In this document: positions 16,815 to 25,148 of the stretch, one piece after another
Layout of the letters: each line of letters starts with the position of its first letter
How positions within the stretch are numbered: the first letter of the stretch is position 1
Assembly: GCA_934370925.1 (NCBI GenBank)
Contig: CAKRNG010000017.1
Location: 1-45,559 of the forward strand
Origin: an uncultured Lacticaseibacillus sp.
GTDB lineage: Bacteria > Bacillota > Bacilli > Lactobacillales > Lactobacillaceae
Direction of reading: 5' to 3'
DNA: 45,559 nucleotides
Notes under the pieces: model-generated
What the model was told of the DNA's origin: nothing
Database searches by the model: none
The model's input: the letters and a program-made list of their open reading frames with translations, nothing else
Program-made: the position numbers and the translations under genes

Positions 16815-17309
16815 ATGGACGAATACGGCGTCAGTGCACTAGCAGATTGGCTTGAAGAACACACGGGTGCATTACTCGATAAGAAGGAATTGCTTGATTT
16901 GAACAAGGTTTACGCAACGATTGATTATCTTGGTGTGTTAAATAATCCGGCCGTTTCATATCCTGAAATGAGTCAGGAAACCTACTTCAAATCCGAGTCA
17001 GACAAAAAACTCAGCTTACTGGATGAGAAGAATCGGTTGGCCACGCTGGATGATCGCATTATGGTGAACCATGTGGACGGCTCCGTGACGGATGATGAAA
17101 TTAACTTTAAGTATAACCATGATACGCCAATGACAGACGGAGATTACCACGCACGGAAGGACCTCGAAATCCTGAAATTTGGGTTGGAGGTCATTGGCGC
17201 GGTGAGCGTTACCGGACATGCAGAAACGGTTCGCGCGGCACTTTCAAGTGATGCGGTTGTGAGTCTTGTTCTGGCTGCGAACGCCTTTCATGATTGGCAA
17301 GTTAAGTAA
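16815..17309 (+). CDS. uncharacterised cytoplasmic protein
   Basis: About 164 residues, acidic, without membrane segments or signal. It begins MDEYGVSALADWLEEHTG and is predicted largely helical, ending VVSLVLAANAFHDWQVK. AGGAGG (16804-16809) sits before two ATGs at 16812 and 16815; 16815 has the better spacing. A hairpin terminator follows at 17324. I do not recognise the family. The 160-base gap after tag contains TACAAT at about 16708, a possible -10, so it may have its own promoter. Confidence 0.7.
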   Translation: MDEYGVSALADWLEEHTGALLDKKELLDLNKVYATIDYLGVLNNPAVSYPEMSQETYFKSESDKKLSLLDEKNRLATLDDRIMVNHVDGSVTDDEINFKYNHDTPMTDGDYHARKDLEILKFGLEVIGAVSVTGHAETVRAALSSDAVVSLVLAANAFHDWQVK

Positions 17310-17323
17310 ATTGATAGGCAATG

Positions 17324-17369
17324 CAGGCCCAGCAGTAGATCCTGAATTCAGGATTTACTGTTGGGCCTG
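17324..17369 (+). terminator. hairpin terminator related to the repeat hairpins
   Basis: A long hairpin whose arms run from CAGGCCCAGCAGTAGATCC to GGATTTACTGTTGGGCCTG around GAATTC-type loop bases. The order GGCCC...ATCC/GGAT...GGGCC is shared with the central stem of the MITE-like repeats, but the outer arms and tail are missing. Confidence 0.75.
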
Positions 17370-17471
17370 TCTTACTTGTTGCGGGTGTTTTGAATGAGCA
17401 ACATTAATAAAAATACTGGTATGACGTGTATGTAAGCTGTTACAATAAATGGGATAAGGGAGGTATGACCG

Positions 17472-18779
17472 ATGCGAATGGTAGACCTAATTGCGAAGAA
17501 GCGTGACCACGGTGAATTAACCAAGAACGAAATCGATTGGTTAATTCGGTCCTACGTGCAGGAACAGATTCCGGATTATCAGATGAGCGCCCTCTTGATG
17601 GCGATTTACTTCAATGGGATGACGACACCAGAGATGGCAGCGTTCGCCGATGCAATGTTGCATTCAGGGACCGTTTTGAATCTGGATGCGATTCCGGGGA
17701 TTAAGATTGATAAACACAGCACGGGGGGCATCGGGGATAAAATCAGCCTCATTTTAGCACCCGTCATGGCAGCACTGGGGGTCTCGATTCCCATGATTAG
17801 TGGACGCGGTTTGGGATTCACCGGGGGGACGCTCGATAAACTGGAAGCCATTCCGGGATTCAATGTTGAGATGTCGACGGCGGATTTCATTAAACAGGTG
17901 CAAACTCACCACGAGGCCATTATTTCTGCAAGCAAAGAAGTCGCACCGGCAGATCGACGACTGTATGCGTTGCGTGACGTGACGGCAACGGTTGAATCGA
18001 TACCACTCATTGCGAGCTCCATTATGAGCAAGAAGATTAGCTCGGGAATCAACGCCCTGATTCTGGATGTGAAGTGTGGTTCGGGTGCATTCATGCAGAA
18101 AGAAGAAGATGCCCGCGCATTGGCAAAGGCACTTGTGGGGATTGGTCAGGCGCATGGTGTGCAGACGAAGGCGTTACTCACAGATATGAGTCAACCACTT
18201 GGCGTAACGATTGGGAATAGCCTAGAAGTCGCTGAAACGATTGCGGTTTTAAACGGGCGCGGACCCAAGGATGTACGCGACTTAACGGTTGTTTTGGCAA
18301 GTCACATGCTGGTAATGGCGGGAAAGACGGATGATTTGCAGGCGGCAGCGAGTCTAGCGGGGGATGTATTACGGGACGGTCGAGCAAAGCGGGCATTTAA
18401 GCAGTTAATCGCAGATCAAGGTGGTGATGCGACTGTTGTTGACCAACCGCAGAAGCTCCCGCACGCGGAATACCGAATTCATGCAAAAGCAACGGAAGAT
18501 GGCTACGTGACAGCCATTGATGCGAAAACGTTGGGACTGGTCAGCATGCAGCTTGGCGGTGGTCGTCAAAAGGCAGGGGACCAGCTGGATCATGCGGTTG
18601 GCCTTGTGTTGCATAAGAAAGTGGGGACACCTGTATCGAAGGGGGACACTTTGGCAACCATTCACAGCAACCGTGCACAAATTGACGAGTTGGTTGTCCG
18701 CACGCAGCAGGCCTTTGTCATTGGTAACGAGAAACCTGATGCAAAGCCCCTGGTCATGGATGTCATTGTGCCAGAATAA
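17472..18779 (+). CDS. pdp: pyrimidine-nucleoside phosphorylase
   Basis: A 435-residue nucleoside phosphorylase II family enzyme, which phosphorolyses uridine and (deoxy)thymidine to base and (deoxy)ribose-1-phosphate. The signature KHSTGGIGDKISL is near residue 80, SGRGLGFTGGTLDKLEAIPG follows, and ASSIMSKKISSG and KCGSGAFM are conserved active-site stretches. Length fits Pdp of Firmicutes. ATG at 17472 follows GGGAGG with 8 bases between. No other deo gene is adjacent; the gene stands alone before the large RNA. The name deoA is also used for this family. Confidence 0.92.
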   Translation: MRMVDLIAKKRDHGELTKNEIDWLIRSYVQEQIPDYQMSALLMAIYFNGMTTPEMAAFADAMLHSGTVLNLDAIPGIKIDKHSTGGIGDKISLILAPVMAALGVSIPMISGRGLGFTGGTLDKLEAIPGFNVEMSTADFIKQVQTHHEAIISASKEVAPADRRLYALRDVTATVESIPLIASSIMSKKISSGINALILDVKCGSGAFMQKEEDARALAKALVGIGQAHGVQTKALLTDMSQPLGVTIGNSLEVAETIAVLNGRGPKDVRDLTVVLASHMLVMAGKTDDLQAAASLAGDVLRDGRAKRAFKQLIADQGGDATVVDQPQKLPHAEYRIHAKATEDGYVTAIDAKTLGLVSMQLGGGRQKAGDQLDHAVGLVLHKKVGTPVSKGDTLATIHSNRAQIDELVVRTQQAFVIGNEKPDAKPLVMDVIVPE

Positions 18780-18868
18780 ATCGGTGAGTGACGCCATCGG
18801 GGCTAGATGTCCGTCATGACCGAAAGAACAAAACAAACAAAATATTATTAAGAAATCACTAAAGGGGC

Positions 18869-18897
18869 TTGCCGTAAAAACGGTTCCATATTATACT
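18869..18897 (+). promoter_or_regulatory. strong promoter of the large non-coding RNA
   Basis: TTGCCG (18869-18874) and TATACT (18892-18897) are separated by exactly 17 bases. It is one of the best promoter matches in the window, and no ribosome binding site with a credible gene follows for more than 700 bases. The predicted start is near 18904. Confidence 0.8.
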
Positions 18898-18903
18898 TTA
18901 GTC

Positions 18904-19617
18904 AAGGTAAAGGAAGCGCTACCGAGGCGGTGGCTGTGGAATTCCTCTCAAAGGCATTGAGGCTTGCCCGTTCAGTCAAAGCGAACGGATTGAAGTGGAG
19001 ATGTCGCATCACCGGTGATGCAAGATGATTAGTTGGTTAGTCAAATTAGTACGACACTGAACTGTCACGTTGGAGAACGTGGGCACGACCGTAATGACCG
19101 ACAGAGTTCATGGATGTAAGAGCGAGTGGTTCGACCATGAGTAGGCTAGATTACACGTGTGTGGTTAGTGAGAGGTAATTGCAGAAGGCGTAAGAAGTAT
19201 CATGTGCTCAGAAACGAAGGGATTTGGTTCCGATGCCACAAGATAATTGGTTCAGGTAAACTGGACGCGCTTGAAAGGAGCAGATTGCCGTTAGTGAAAC
19301 GAATCAGTCTCCCCGAGCAGTTCATGCGGGAGATCGTGAAGAACGCTCCGTCGTGAATTAACCAGTACGAGGACTAAGCTCAAAGCAGTCAAACATGACC
19401 CTGTTATCGGGTGATGGTAGTCACAGCGGGGTTTAGAAGCACAACAGTTTAATAAGTCACATGAAGTGGTACGAGCATCAAAAGCGACAAAGGTAACAAG
19501 ACAGTTTAATAAGATTGATTTAGAGGTGTAAGTATCAGTTTAGAACGAGTAGAGCAAGCTACCGTCCAAGCAGCCTTACCTTAGCGTCCGAGAAGTGAGA
19601 GGTCTCGGACGTTTTTT
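18904..19617 (+). ncRNA. large structured non-coding RNA candidate (~710 nt), class unassigned
   Basis: Lies between pdp and usp with its own promoter and terminator and no supported reading frame (the longest plus-strand frame, 65 codons from 19159, has no ribosome binding site). Local stems visible: CCGTTC/GAACGG (18968-18973, 18983-18988); GCATCA/TGATGC around CCGG (19006-19021); CACGTT-GGAG-AACGTG (19066-19081); TCATGG/CCATGA (19108-19113, 19135-19140); TTCAG-GTAAA-CTGGA (19251-19265); TCTCCC/GGGAGA near 19308-19333. ACAGTTTAATAAG occurs twice (19444-19456, 19501-19513). Size and style fit the ROOL (about 600-660 nt) and GOLLD (about 800 nt) ornate RNAs known from lactobacilli and phages, but I cannot confirm either. 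It is not tmRNA, RNase P RNA or 6S RNA by size and motifs. Confidence 0.72.
19585..19617 (+). terminator. intrinsic terminator of the large RNA
   Basis: CGTCCGAGA (19585-19593) pairs with TCTCGGACG (19603-19611), followed directly by six T (19612-19617). Confidence 0.9.
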
Positions 19618-19718
19618 AATTGAACAATCGTTAGGCAATCATCGCACTTTTACACAGACGTGGTAGAATAAGGAGAATGAAAATCGGACGCAAGCGCGGA
19701 CCGTGGGAGGAATTATTG

Positions 19719-20174
19719 ATGGCAACCGAGGATGAATTTGAAGTTGAATCAATGCACTTTAACCGCTTATTATTGGCGGTCGACGATGATGACGATGAAT
19801 CAAGTCGTCGTGCATTTAACTACGCGTGCACGTTGGCGAAGATGTACGCGATACCGTTGGGCATTGTATCCATTTTGGAGACGGGTGACTTGAACATCTA
19901 TCAGTCCCTCTCACCCGATATTTTAAGTGATCGGCGTAGTGAAATTGCGGCGCACTTGAACACATACGTTGAGAAGGCACAAGCGTTTGGCGTACAAGAT
20001 GCCCAGCCAATTATCGGCGAAGGCAAGCCAGCAAGGGTTATCAACGAAGAAATTATTCCATCTTTCCGTCCAGACCTTGTCATTATTGGCTCACACGGCA
20101 AAAAACATCACCTTGGCAGTGTCGCTTCCGAAATCACCCGCTACGCACATACATCGGTCATTGTGGTGCGATAA
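19719..20174 (+). CDS. universal stress protein, UspA family (second copy)
   Basis: About 151 residues. It begins MATEDEFEVESMHFNRLLLAV, then the unusual run of six Asp/Glu (VDDDDDES) where most Usp proteins have DGS. The ATP-binding signature GSHGKKHHLGSVASEITRYA and final strand TSVIVVR are intact. ATG at 19719 follows GGGAGG (19705-19710) with 8 bases between; an upstream ATG at 19677 is too close to its AGGAG and would add an unrelated basic N-terminus. It follows the large RNA terminator by about 100 bases, so it should have its own promoter (TAGAAT near 19664 is a possible -10). Confidence 0.88.
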   Translation: MATEDEFEVESMHFNRLLLAVDDDDDESSRRAFNYACTLAKMYAIPLGIVSILETGDLNIYQSLSPDILSDRRSEIAAHLNTYVEKAQAFGVQDAQPIIGEGKPARVINEEIIPSFRPDLVIIGSHGKKHHLGSVASEITRYAHTSVIVVR

Positions 20175-20212
20175 AACAGAGCAGAACAAAGCGTTTAGAA
20201 GATAATGTACAC

Positions 20213-20248
20213 AAAAGGGACGCGACTTCCTCAGTCGCGTCCCTTTTT
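20213..20248. terminator. bidirectional terminator
   Basis: AAAAGGGACGCGACT and AGTCGCGTCCCTTTT form a 15-bp perfect stem with loop TCCTC and flanking A and T tracts. It separates usp (plus) from the TetR gene (minus). Confidence 0.93.
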
Positions 20249-20258
20249 CGTATTATTT

Positions 20259-20840
20259 TTATTTCTCTGAGTTAATTTCAACGCTCGAAACATCAGCAGG
20301 TGCCTGAGCGACTAGGTGATTCGTAACGGAAACTAATGTTGGAATTGGGGTGTTGAAATCTTCTTTAATCCAGTTGACCGTAATGGCGTAAAGGCCCGCT
20401 GTCACAAATTGCTTCCAATATTCCGCATATGTGCCCGTGAACCATGGGCGGCGAACGTTTTCCGTGAAGAACTTGCCGATGGTCGAAACAAAGCAGTCAA
20501 AGAGAATTTGGTCGCCACCAGCACTAATTACCAGCTGCAACTTGGCACTGCGGTCGCGAATATACTGAAAGTACACTGGCGTGATGTTCTCAGCGATTAA
20601 AGGATTGAGGTCAGCCAACGTTGCGAGCAAATGCCCCATATCAGTGACGAAATAATCGTTCAAAACATCAGTCTTAGATTTGTAGTTCCGGTAGAAACCC
20701 ATGCGGGAGATACCTGAACGTTCCGAAATCGCACTGATGGTAATCTCGTCCAGGGGGCGATCCTGCATCAGCAAGAATAGCGCCTCCTGAATACAGGCAC
20801 GACTGAAGGCTTGCTGTTCGCGAGTATAATCGGTTGCCAT
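20259..20840 (-). CDS. TetR-family transcriptional regulator
   Basis: A 193-residue regulator with the N-terminal TetR helix-turn-helix ITISAISERSGISRMGFYRN followed by YKSKTDVLNDYF. The C-terminal ligand domain has no assignable ligand; a late segment resembles the TetR_C_33-type domain often seen near membrane proteins. ATG at 20840 follows GGAAGGAG, which settles the start against longer frames. It is divergent from the AI-2E-family permease gene at 21289, which is a possible target. Confidence 0.85.
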   Translation of the reverse strand: MATDYTREQQAFSRACIQEALFLLMQDRPLDEITISAISERSGISRMGFYRNYKSKTDVLNDYFVTDMGHLLATLADLNPLIAENITPVYFQYIRDRSAKLQLVISAGGDQILFDCFVSTIGKFFTENVRRPWFTGTYAEYWKQFVTAGLYAITVNWIKEDFNTPIPTLVSVTNHLVAQAPADVSSVEINSEK

Positions 20841-21288
20841 GAATGCTCCTTCCCGTGACGCGTGACGCCACACGCGGTAAAAAAACCGCGACCAAAATCT
20901 GATTGTGCTCATTATAACACGCAATGCAAGCAACAAGGATGAACACACGCGAAAAGACGCATTGAAATTTTTTTAAAATAACGCATGTACATCGGCAAAA
21001 CGTAGTCATAATAGCGCAACGCTGGTGTTCATTAATGGGCATCGACATTGGGGCGGGGGTGCGCCATAAGTCCAAAGCACATGAACGTTACATCCAGTCG
21101 CGCGCCAAAACAGCCTCGTGAGTATCCATTTGTAACTCATGGGGCACAATCCGGTCGCTGTCATGTCGATTACGTGGTTATCCTTTTAAGCGAATGTTAA
21201 GATGTGATGTATATTTAGATTACCGATAAAATTGACGAGATGTGTCAATTACAATATGGAGATAGAATCGGTGAAGGGGAGTTTCTCA
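20841..21288. other. 448-base divergent intergenic region
   Basis: Contains a hairpin CGCGGT-AAAAAA-ACCGCG near 20874-20891, repeat copy G (21059-21117), and before the permease the inverted repeat ATTGAC/GTCAAT (21231-21236, 21244-21249), whose left arm overlaps a TTGACG -35-like element. These are possible binding sites for the TetR protein. No gene is seen. Confidence 0.45.
21059..21117 (-). repeat. repeat tail module, copy G (hairpin deleted)
   Basis: Minus-strand unit of 59 bp: GGTGCGCCATAAG, the conserved tail (CATGAACGTTACATCCAGTCGC), then GCGCCAAAACAGCCTC. The outer right end CAGCCTC is kept but the whole long hairpin between it and the tail is missing. Confidence 0.82.
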
Positions 21289-22335
21289 ATGTCAATTTAT
21301 CAACGAATTATCCAACAGACGCGATTAAGACGCTTCATCGTGTTGGGGCTACTCGCGCTCACGCTATGGCTTGCCCGTAGCATGATGAGTACCATTTTGT
21401 TCACCTTTATATTCACGTTTCTCATCGTCAGGCTTGTGCGGTGGATCCAACGGTTAATTCCCGTCCGTCCAGTCGCTGTGGTGGTGCCGGTTTATGCGCT
21501 AGTGATCGGGGGGCTATACTACGTGGTGACACGGTATGTGCCTGAAATCGCCAAGCAGAGTATTGCGTTGTTCACGACCGTGCAGAAATTCTACAACAGT
21601 TCTGCGTTTGACAACAATACCGTCGTGCAGTGGGTGATTCAACAGTCGAACCAGTTCAACTTGAATGAGCAGTTGAAGTTGGGGGTGACGGCGATTGTGC
21701 AGTATGTTGGAAGCATCGGGGGAATGGTCGTCACAATTCTGTTGGCGTTAATCCTGAGCTTCTTCTACACAATTGAGTTGGATAGCTTGAATCATTTTGG
21801 ACAGAATTTCCTGAATTCCACGTTTGGTTGGTTCTTTAGGGATATCCATTACTTCGCGAACAAGTTCATCAATACATTTGGAATTGTCATTGAGGCGCAG
21901 ATTCTTATTGCGGCAGTGAATACCGTCATTACAGTGATTACATTAATTGCGATGCACATGCCGAACATTCCAAGTTTGGGAATCATGGTTTTCGTTCTGT
22001 CCTTGGTACCAGTGGCGGGTGCCATTATATCGGTAGTTCCGCTGGCGTTGATTTCGTACACGGTCGGTGGCTGGCAGGATGTCGTGACGATTATTGTGAT
22101 GATTATTATCATTCACATACTGGAAGCATACGTTTTGAATCCGAAGTTTATGAGTAGTCGCACAAAGTTACCCATCTTTTTCACCTTTGTTGTGTTGCTG
22201 GTTTCTGAACATATGTGGGGGACCTGGGGCTTGATTGTGGGGTTGCCCGTTTTCACTTTCTTGCTTGATATTTTGGATGTTAAGAAAATTCCGGCACCAA
22301 CCATGAAACGCAGGGTGCGTAAACAGGATGTTTAG
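21289..22335 (+). CDS. AI-2E family transporter (putative permease)
   Basis: A 348-residue membrane protein with about seven to eight hydrophobic segments and the family's central extracytoplasmic/cytoplasmic region (residues about 80-150) followed by VVTILLALILSFFYTIELD and the C-terminal SLVPVAGAIISVVPLALISY motif. The family includes the AI-2 exporter TqsA and Na+/H+ antiporter-like members; substrate here is unknown. ATG at 21289 follows GGGGAG. The gene is divergent from the TetR regulator and ends 65 bases before gpmA. Confidence 0.87.
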   Translation: MSIYQRIIQQTRLRRFIVLGLLALTLWLARSMMSTILFTFIFTFLIVRLVRWIQRLIPVRPVAVVVPVYALVIGGLYYVVTRYVPEIAKQSIALFTTVQKFYNSSAFDNNTVVQWVIQQSNQFNLNEQLKLGVTAIVQYVGSIGGMVVTILLALILSFFYTIELDSLNHFGQNFLNSTFGWFFRDIHYFANKFINTFGIVIEAQILIAAVNTVITVITLIAMHMPNIPSLGIMVFVLSLVPVAGAIISVVPLALISYTVGGWQDVVTIIVMIIIIHILEAYVLNPKFMSSRTKLPIFFTFVVLLVSEHMWGTWGLIVGLPVFTFLLDILDVKKIPAPTMKRRVRKQDV

Positions 22336-22400
22336 TGTAAAATGTAAGGGATAAGGCGCCGGGAAACCGGTGTTACAAAAAAAGTGAGGTAATTTCCAAC

Positions 22401-23093
22401 ATGGCAAAATTGGTTCTGATTCGTCACGGTCAGTCCGAATGGAACTTGGAAAACAAGTTCACCGGCTGGCACGATGTTAACCTTTCCGAACAGGGTGTTC
22501 AGGAAGCAAAGACTGCAGGGAAGAAGCTTAAGGAAGCTGGCATTCTTTTTGACCAGGCTTACACGAGTGTTCTGACCCGTGCTATCAAGACACTGCACTT
22601 CGCACTTGAAGAAGCAGACCAGCTCTGGATTCCAGAAACCAAGACCTGGCGTCTGAACGAACGTCACTATGGCGCGCTTCAGGGTCTTAACAAGCAGGAA
22701 ACTGCAGACAAGTACGGTGACGACCAGGTTCACATCTGGCGTCGTTCATACGACACACTGCCACCACTTCTGGATGCTGATGATCCAGAATCTGCTGCAC
22801 AGGACCGTCGTTACGCAGACCTTGACCCACGGATCATCCCTGGTGGTGAAAACCTGAAGGTCACCCTCGAACGTGTTATCCCATTCTGGGAAGACGAAGT
22901 TGCACCTAAGCTCCTTGATGGCAAGAACGTTATCATCGCTGCTCACGGTAACTCCCTTCGTGCCCTGACCAAGTACATCGAAGACATTTCTGACGCCGAC
23001 ATCATGGACGTTGAAATGGCTACCGGTGAACCAGTTGTCTACACCTTCGACGAAAGCCTGAAGGTTACGGATAAGGAAAAGCTTGGTAAGTAA
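22401..23093 (+). CDS. gpmA: 2,3-bisphosphoglycerate-dependent phosphoglycerate mutase
   Basis: A 230-residue glycolytic enzyme interconverting 3- and 2-phosphoglycerate. [10 protein letters not shown] holds the phosphorylated His (residue 9), followed by [15 protein letters not shown], the catalytic Glu in [14 protein letters not shown], and the second His in [10 protein letters not shown]. Length and sequence are typical of the dimeric/tetrameric bacterial dPGM. Codon choice is strongly biased, as expected of a highly expressed gene. The leader contains a small hairpin (GGCGCCGG/CCGGTGTT, 22355-22374), and AGTGAGG is the ribosome binding site. A perfect terminator follows. Confidence 0.95.
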   Translation: MAKLVLIRHGQSEWNLENKFTGWHDVNLSEQGVQEAKTAGKKLKEAGILFDQAYTSVLTRAIKTLHFALEEADQLWIPETKTWRLNERHYGALQGLNKQETADKYGDDQVHIWRRSYDTLPPLLDADDPESAAQDRRYADLDPRIIPGGENLKVTLERVIPFWEDEVAPKLLDGKNVIIAAHGNSLRALTKYIEDISDADIMDVEMATGEPVVYTFDESLKVTDKEKLGK

Positions 23094-23122
23094 TTACAAG
23101 CCGCTTTTTAACGGTTTGAAAT

Positions 23123-23168
23123 AAAACAAAGGCCCCGATTTTCGTAGAAAATCGGGGCCTTTGTTTTG
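23123..23168 (+). terminator. terminator after gpmA
   Basis: A 20-bp-class perfect hairpin: AACAAAGGCCCCGATTTTC and GAAAATCGGGGCCTTTGTT around GTA, with a T-rich 3' end. Confidence 0.94.
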
Positions 23169-23735
23169 TCTCACATCAGTTTGTGACATTGACGAAAGTA
23201 ACCCTGAAACGATTGTGTGTATCTTTTAGGCTGACGTTAAAAAAAGGAAAGGCTTGATACATGGTATCGCCATTGTGTTTAGAGTACACTTTTCATGTAA
23301 TAGTTAAATAAATAGCAAGACGAATTGTGGATTCACTTTCCGTTGTTTTATTTTGTCACACCGCAACCAAATATCGACTTGAGTTTTAAAAAACAGAAAA
23401 ACATGTTAGATTAAGGACAGCGGTAAAATGCCGATTTGCAGATTTATATGACGCAACTGCTAATAACATAAGTTTGATTTTTGTTTGTAACATTAATTGA
23501 AATTGAACTAGTTTCTTTAAATAACGATACTGGCTTGCGTACTGATGGGCTTGTTGGCGTTAAGTTAGCGAGCAATCATAATTCTATAAAATTAAAATTA
23601 AATATTTTCTGGATTAACGGGGAATGGGTGTACATTGCCAATAACGGCGTGTAACATAATTGTTAATAAGGTGTCATCTTGCGAAGGGGTTCGTGGGATC
23701 AATCATGACGGATTAGATAGCTTGGAGGAATTAGG
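23169..23735. other. 567-base AT-rich intergenic region with promoter
   Basis: Markedly more AT-rich than its surroundings. A promoter for the deacetylase is likely at TTGAAC (23503-23508), 17 bases, GATACT (23526-23531), which leaves a leader of about 200 nt. A possible 16-codon frame at 23261-23311 has AAGGAAAGG 8 bases upstream. Nothing else is recognised. Confidence 0.5.
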
Positions 23736-25073
23736 ATGAAGCATAAGGGATTGCTGGGACTAACGGTGGTTGTTGCTGTAATGGGTCTGGCAGGGTGTCA
23801 TAAAAGTGCGGCAGAATTACGTCCGGCGTCACAGCGACAAACGTTGTTACATACGCAGAAGCAGACGCTAACGCACAATACGGTTGAAAACGTAGGGAAG
23901 AATGTCCACGTGCTGATTCCACAGACTAGTCAGAAGAAAGCGTTAGTTGATGCGGACACTTATGTTGCAGCTGCCAAGCGCGAACTGAAGGCGGTTAAAG
24001 GGGAAGCAGCAACCAAGGCGGCCTACGTAACCTTTAAGGGGCAAAAGGGGCTGGGTGATATCTGGCGGTTAACGCCAACGGTTCGGGTGTACCAAAAGGA
24101 CGACCAGAATAAGACCAAGGTGAAGCGCATTAAAGAATTACCGAGCGTCAACGTGGACATGGCGAAGGGAACACACGTCACGGTTGCGTCCCTTGCGACC
24201 GGCAGTCAGCAGTTGCAGGCCATTAATTATCACGCCCTGGTTCAGGCGGTTAAGAACAAGCACTACACTGCAGATCAACTAAAGCAAGCACGGGGTATCA
24301 CCTTCTTGAAGGATATGAACGCCGATAACTTCAAGCTGACAAGTACCCACTTGACGATTTACCCAAAGAAGAATGCGTTGGGGATTAAACAAGTGGCACT
24401 GTCAATGTCAGATATCGAAGGATACATGAATAAGCTTGTCACGGTGAAAGAACCGGATTTTGGCAACAAGAAGGTCATTGCATTGACGTTCGACGATGGT
24501 CCAAACCCAAAGACAACACCTAAAGTCCTCAAAATTTTGAAGGATAATGGCATTAAGGGAACTTTCTTCATGGTGGGTTATGAGGTGAAGGCGAACCCAA
24601 GTCTGGCGAAGTCGGTTGTCGACAACGGGAATGAAGTCGGGACGCACACGTACGACCACCCTAACTTGGCTACCTTGTCGCCAGTTGCAGCATTGCAGGA
24701 AGTGAACAGCGCGGCAGATGCGATGTATAACGCAATTGGCACGTTGCCAACGATGCTTCGTCCGCCATATGGTGCGGTCAATGCGGCACACGATGGTAAT
24801 ATTCCGCTACCGTCCATTCAGTGGGCGGTGGACTCCGAGGACTGGAAGGTACACAGTCCAGGCCCAATTATCACACGTATTAATTCCAGCGTGTATGCGG
24901 GTAGTATCATCTTGATGCATGATATCCACCCACAGAGCGTTGCGGCTTTACCACAAGTGATTAAGTCATTGAAGGCGAAGGGATATTCCTTCGTAACGGT
25001 GAGCGAATTGCTGGGTAAGTACCTGCTACCTGGCGAACAATACTTTGGCACTGGGAATCACCGAGCCATCTAG
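23736..25073 (+). CDS. lipoprotein polysaccharide deacetylase (NodB domain)
   Basis: A 445-residue surface enzyme. A lipobox LAGC places the lipidated Cys at residue 21. An N-terminal region of about 220 residues resembles the DUF3298/4163-like domain found before many wall deacetylases. The catalytic NodB domain (about 245-425) shows ALTFDDGP (metal and base Asp near 251), HTYDHPN (metal His), RPPYG, WAVDSEDW and ILMHDIH, so all five motifs are intact. It probably removes N-acetyl groups from peptidoglycan GlcNAc, conferring lysozyme resistance as PgdA does. Start ATG follows GGAGGA. A terminator follows. Confidence 0.88.
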   Translation: MKHKGLLGLTVVVAVMGLAGCHKSAAELRPASQRQTLLHTQKQTLTHNTVENVGKNVHVLIPQTSQKKALVDADTYVAAAKRELKAVKGEAATKAAYVTFKGQKGLGDIWRLTPTVRVYQKDDQNKTKVKRIKELPSVNVDMAKGTHVTVASLATGSQQLQAINYHALVQAVKNKHYTADQLKQARGITFLKDMNADNFKLTSTHLTIYPKKNALGIKQVALSMSDIEGYMNKLVTVKEPDFGNKKVIALTFDDGPNPKTTPKVLKILKDNGIKGTFFMVGYEVKANPSLAKSVVDNGNEVGTHTYDHPNLATLSPVAALQEVNSAADAMYNAIGTLPTMLRPPYGAVNAAHDGNIPLPSIQWAVDSEDWKVHSPGPIITRINSSVYAGSIILMHDIHPQSVAALPQVIKSLKAKGYSFVTVSELLGKYLLPGEQYFGTGNHRAI

Positions 25074-25105
25074 GCAGGGATTCTTACGGTCAAGTCATAC
25101 AAAAA

Positions 25106-25145
25106 ATAAAACCTTGGCGTATCAATCGCCAAGGTTTTATTTTTT
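25106..25145. terminator. bidirectional terminator
   Basis: ATAAAACCTTGGCG and CGCCAAGGTTTTAT form a 14-bp stem with T-tract on one side and A-tract on the other, between the deacetylase and the leftward ndk. Confidence 0.92.
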
Positions 25146-25148
25146 ATA

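Noticed and set aside
19159..19356. 65-codon plus-strand frame within the large RNA
   Set aside because: It has no ribosome binding site, its composition is unlike the neighbouring proteins, and it overlaps clear RNA stems.
18904..19617. tmRNA, RNase P RNA or 6S RNA
   Set aside because: It is too long for 6S or RNase P RNA, lacks the GAGGAAAGTCC-type RNase P core and has no tRNA-like ends with a tag frame.
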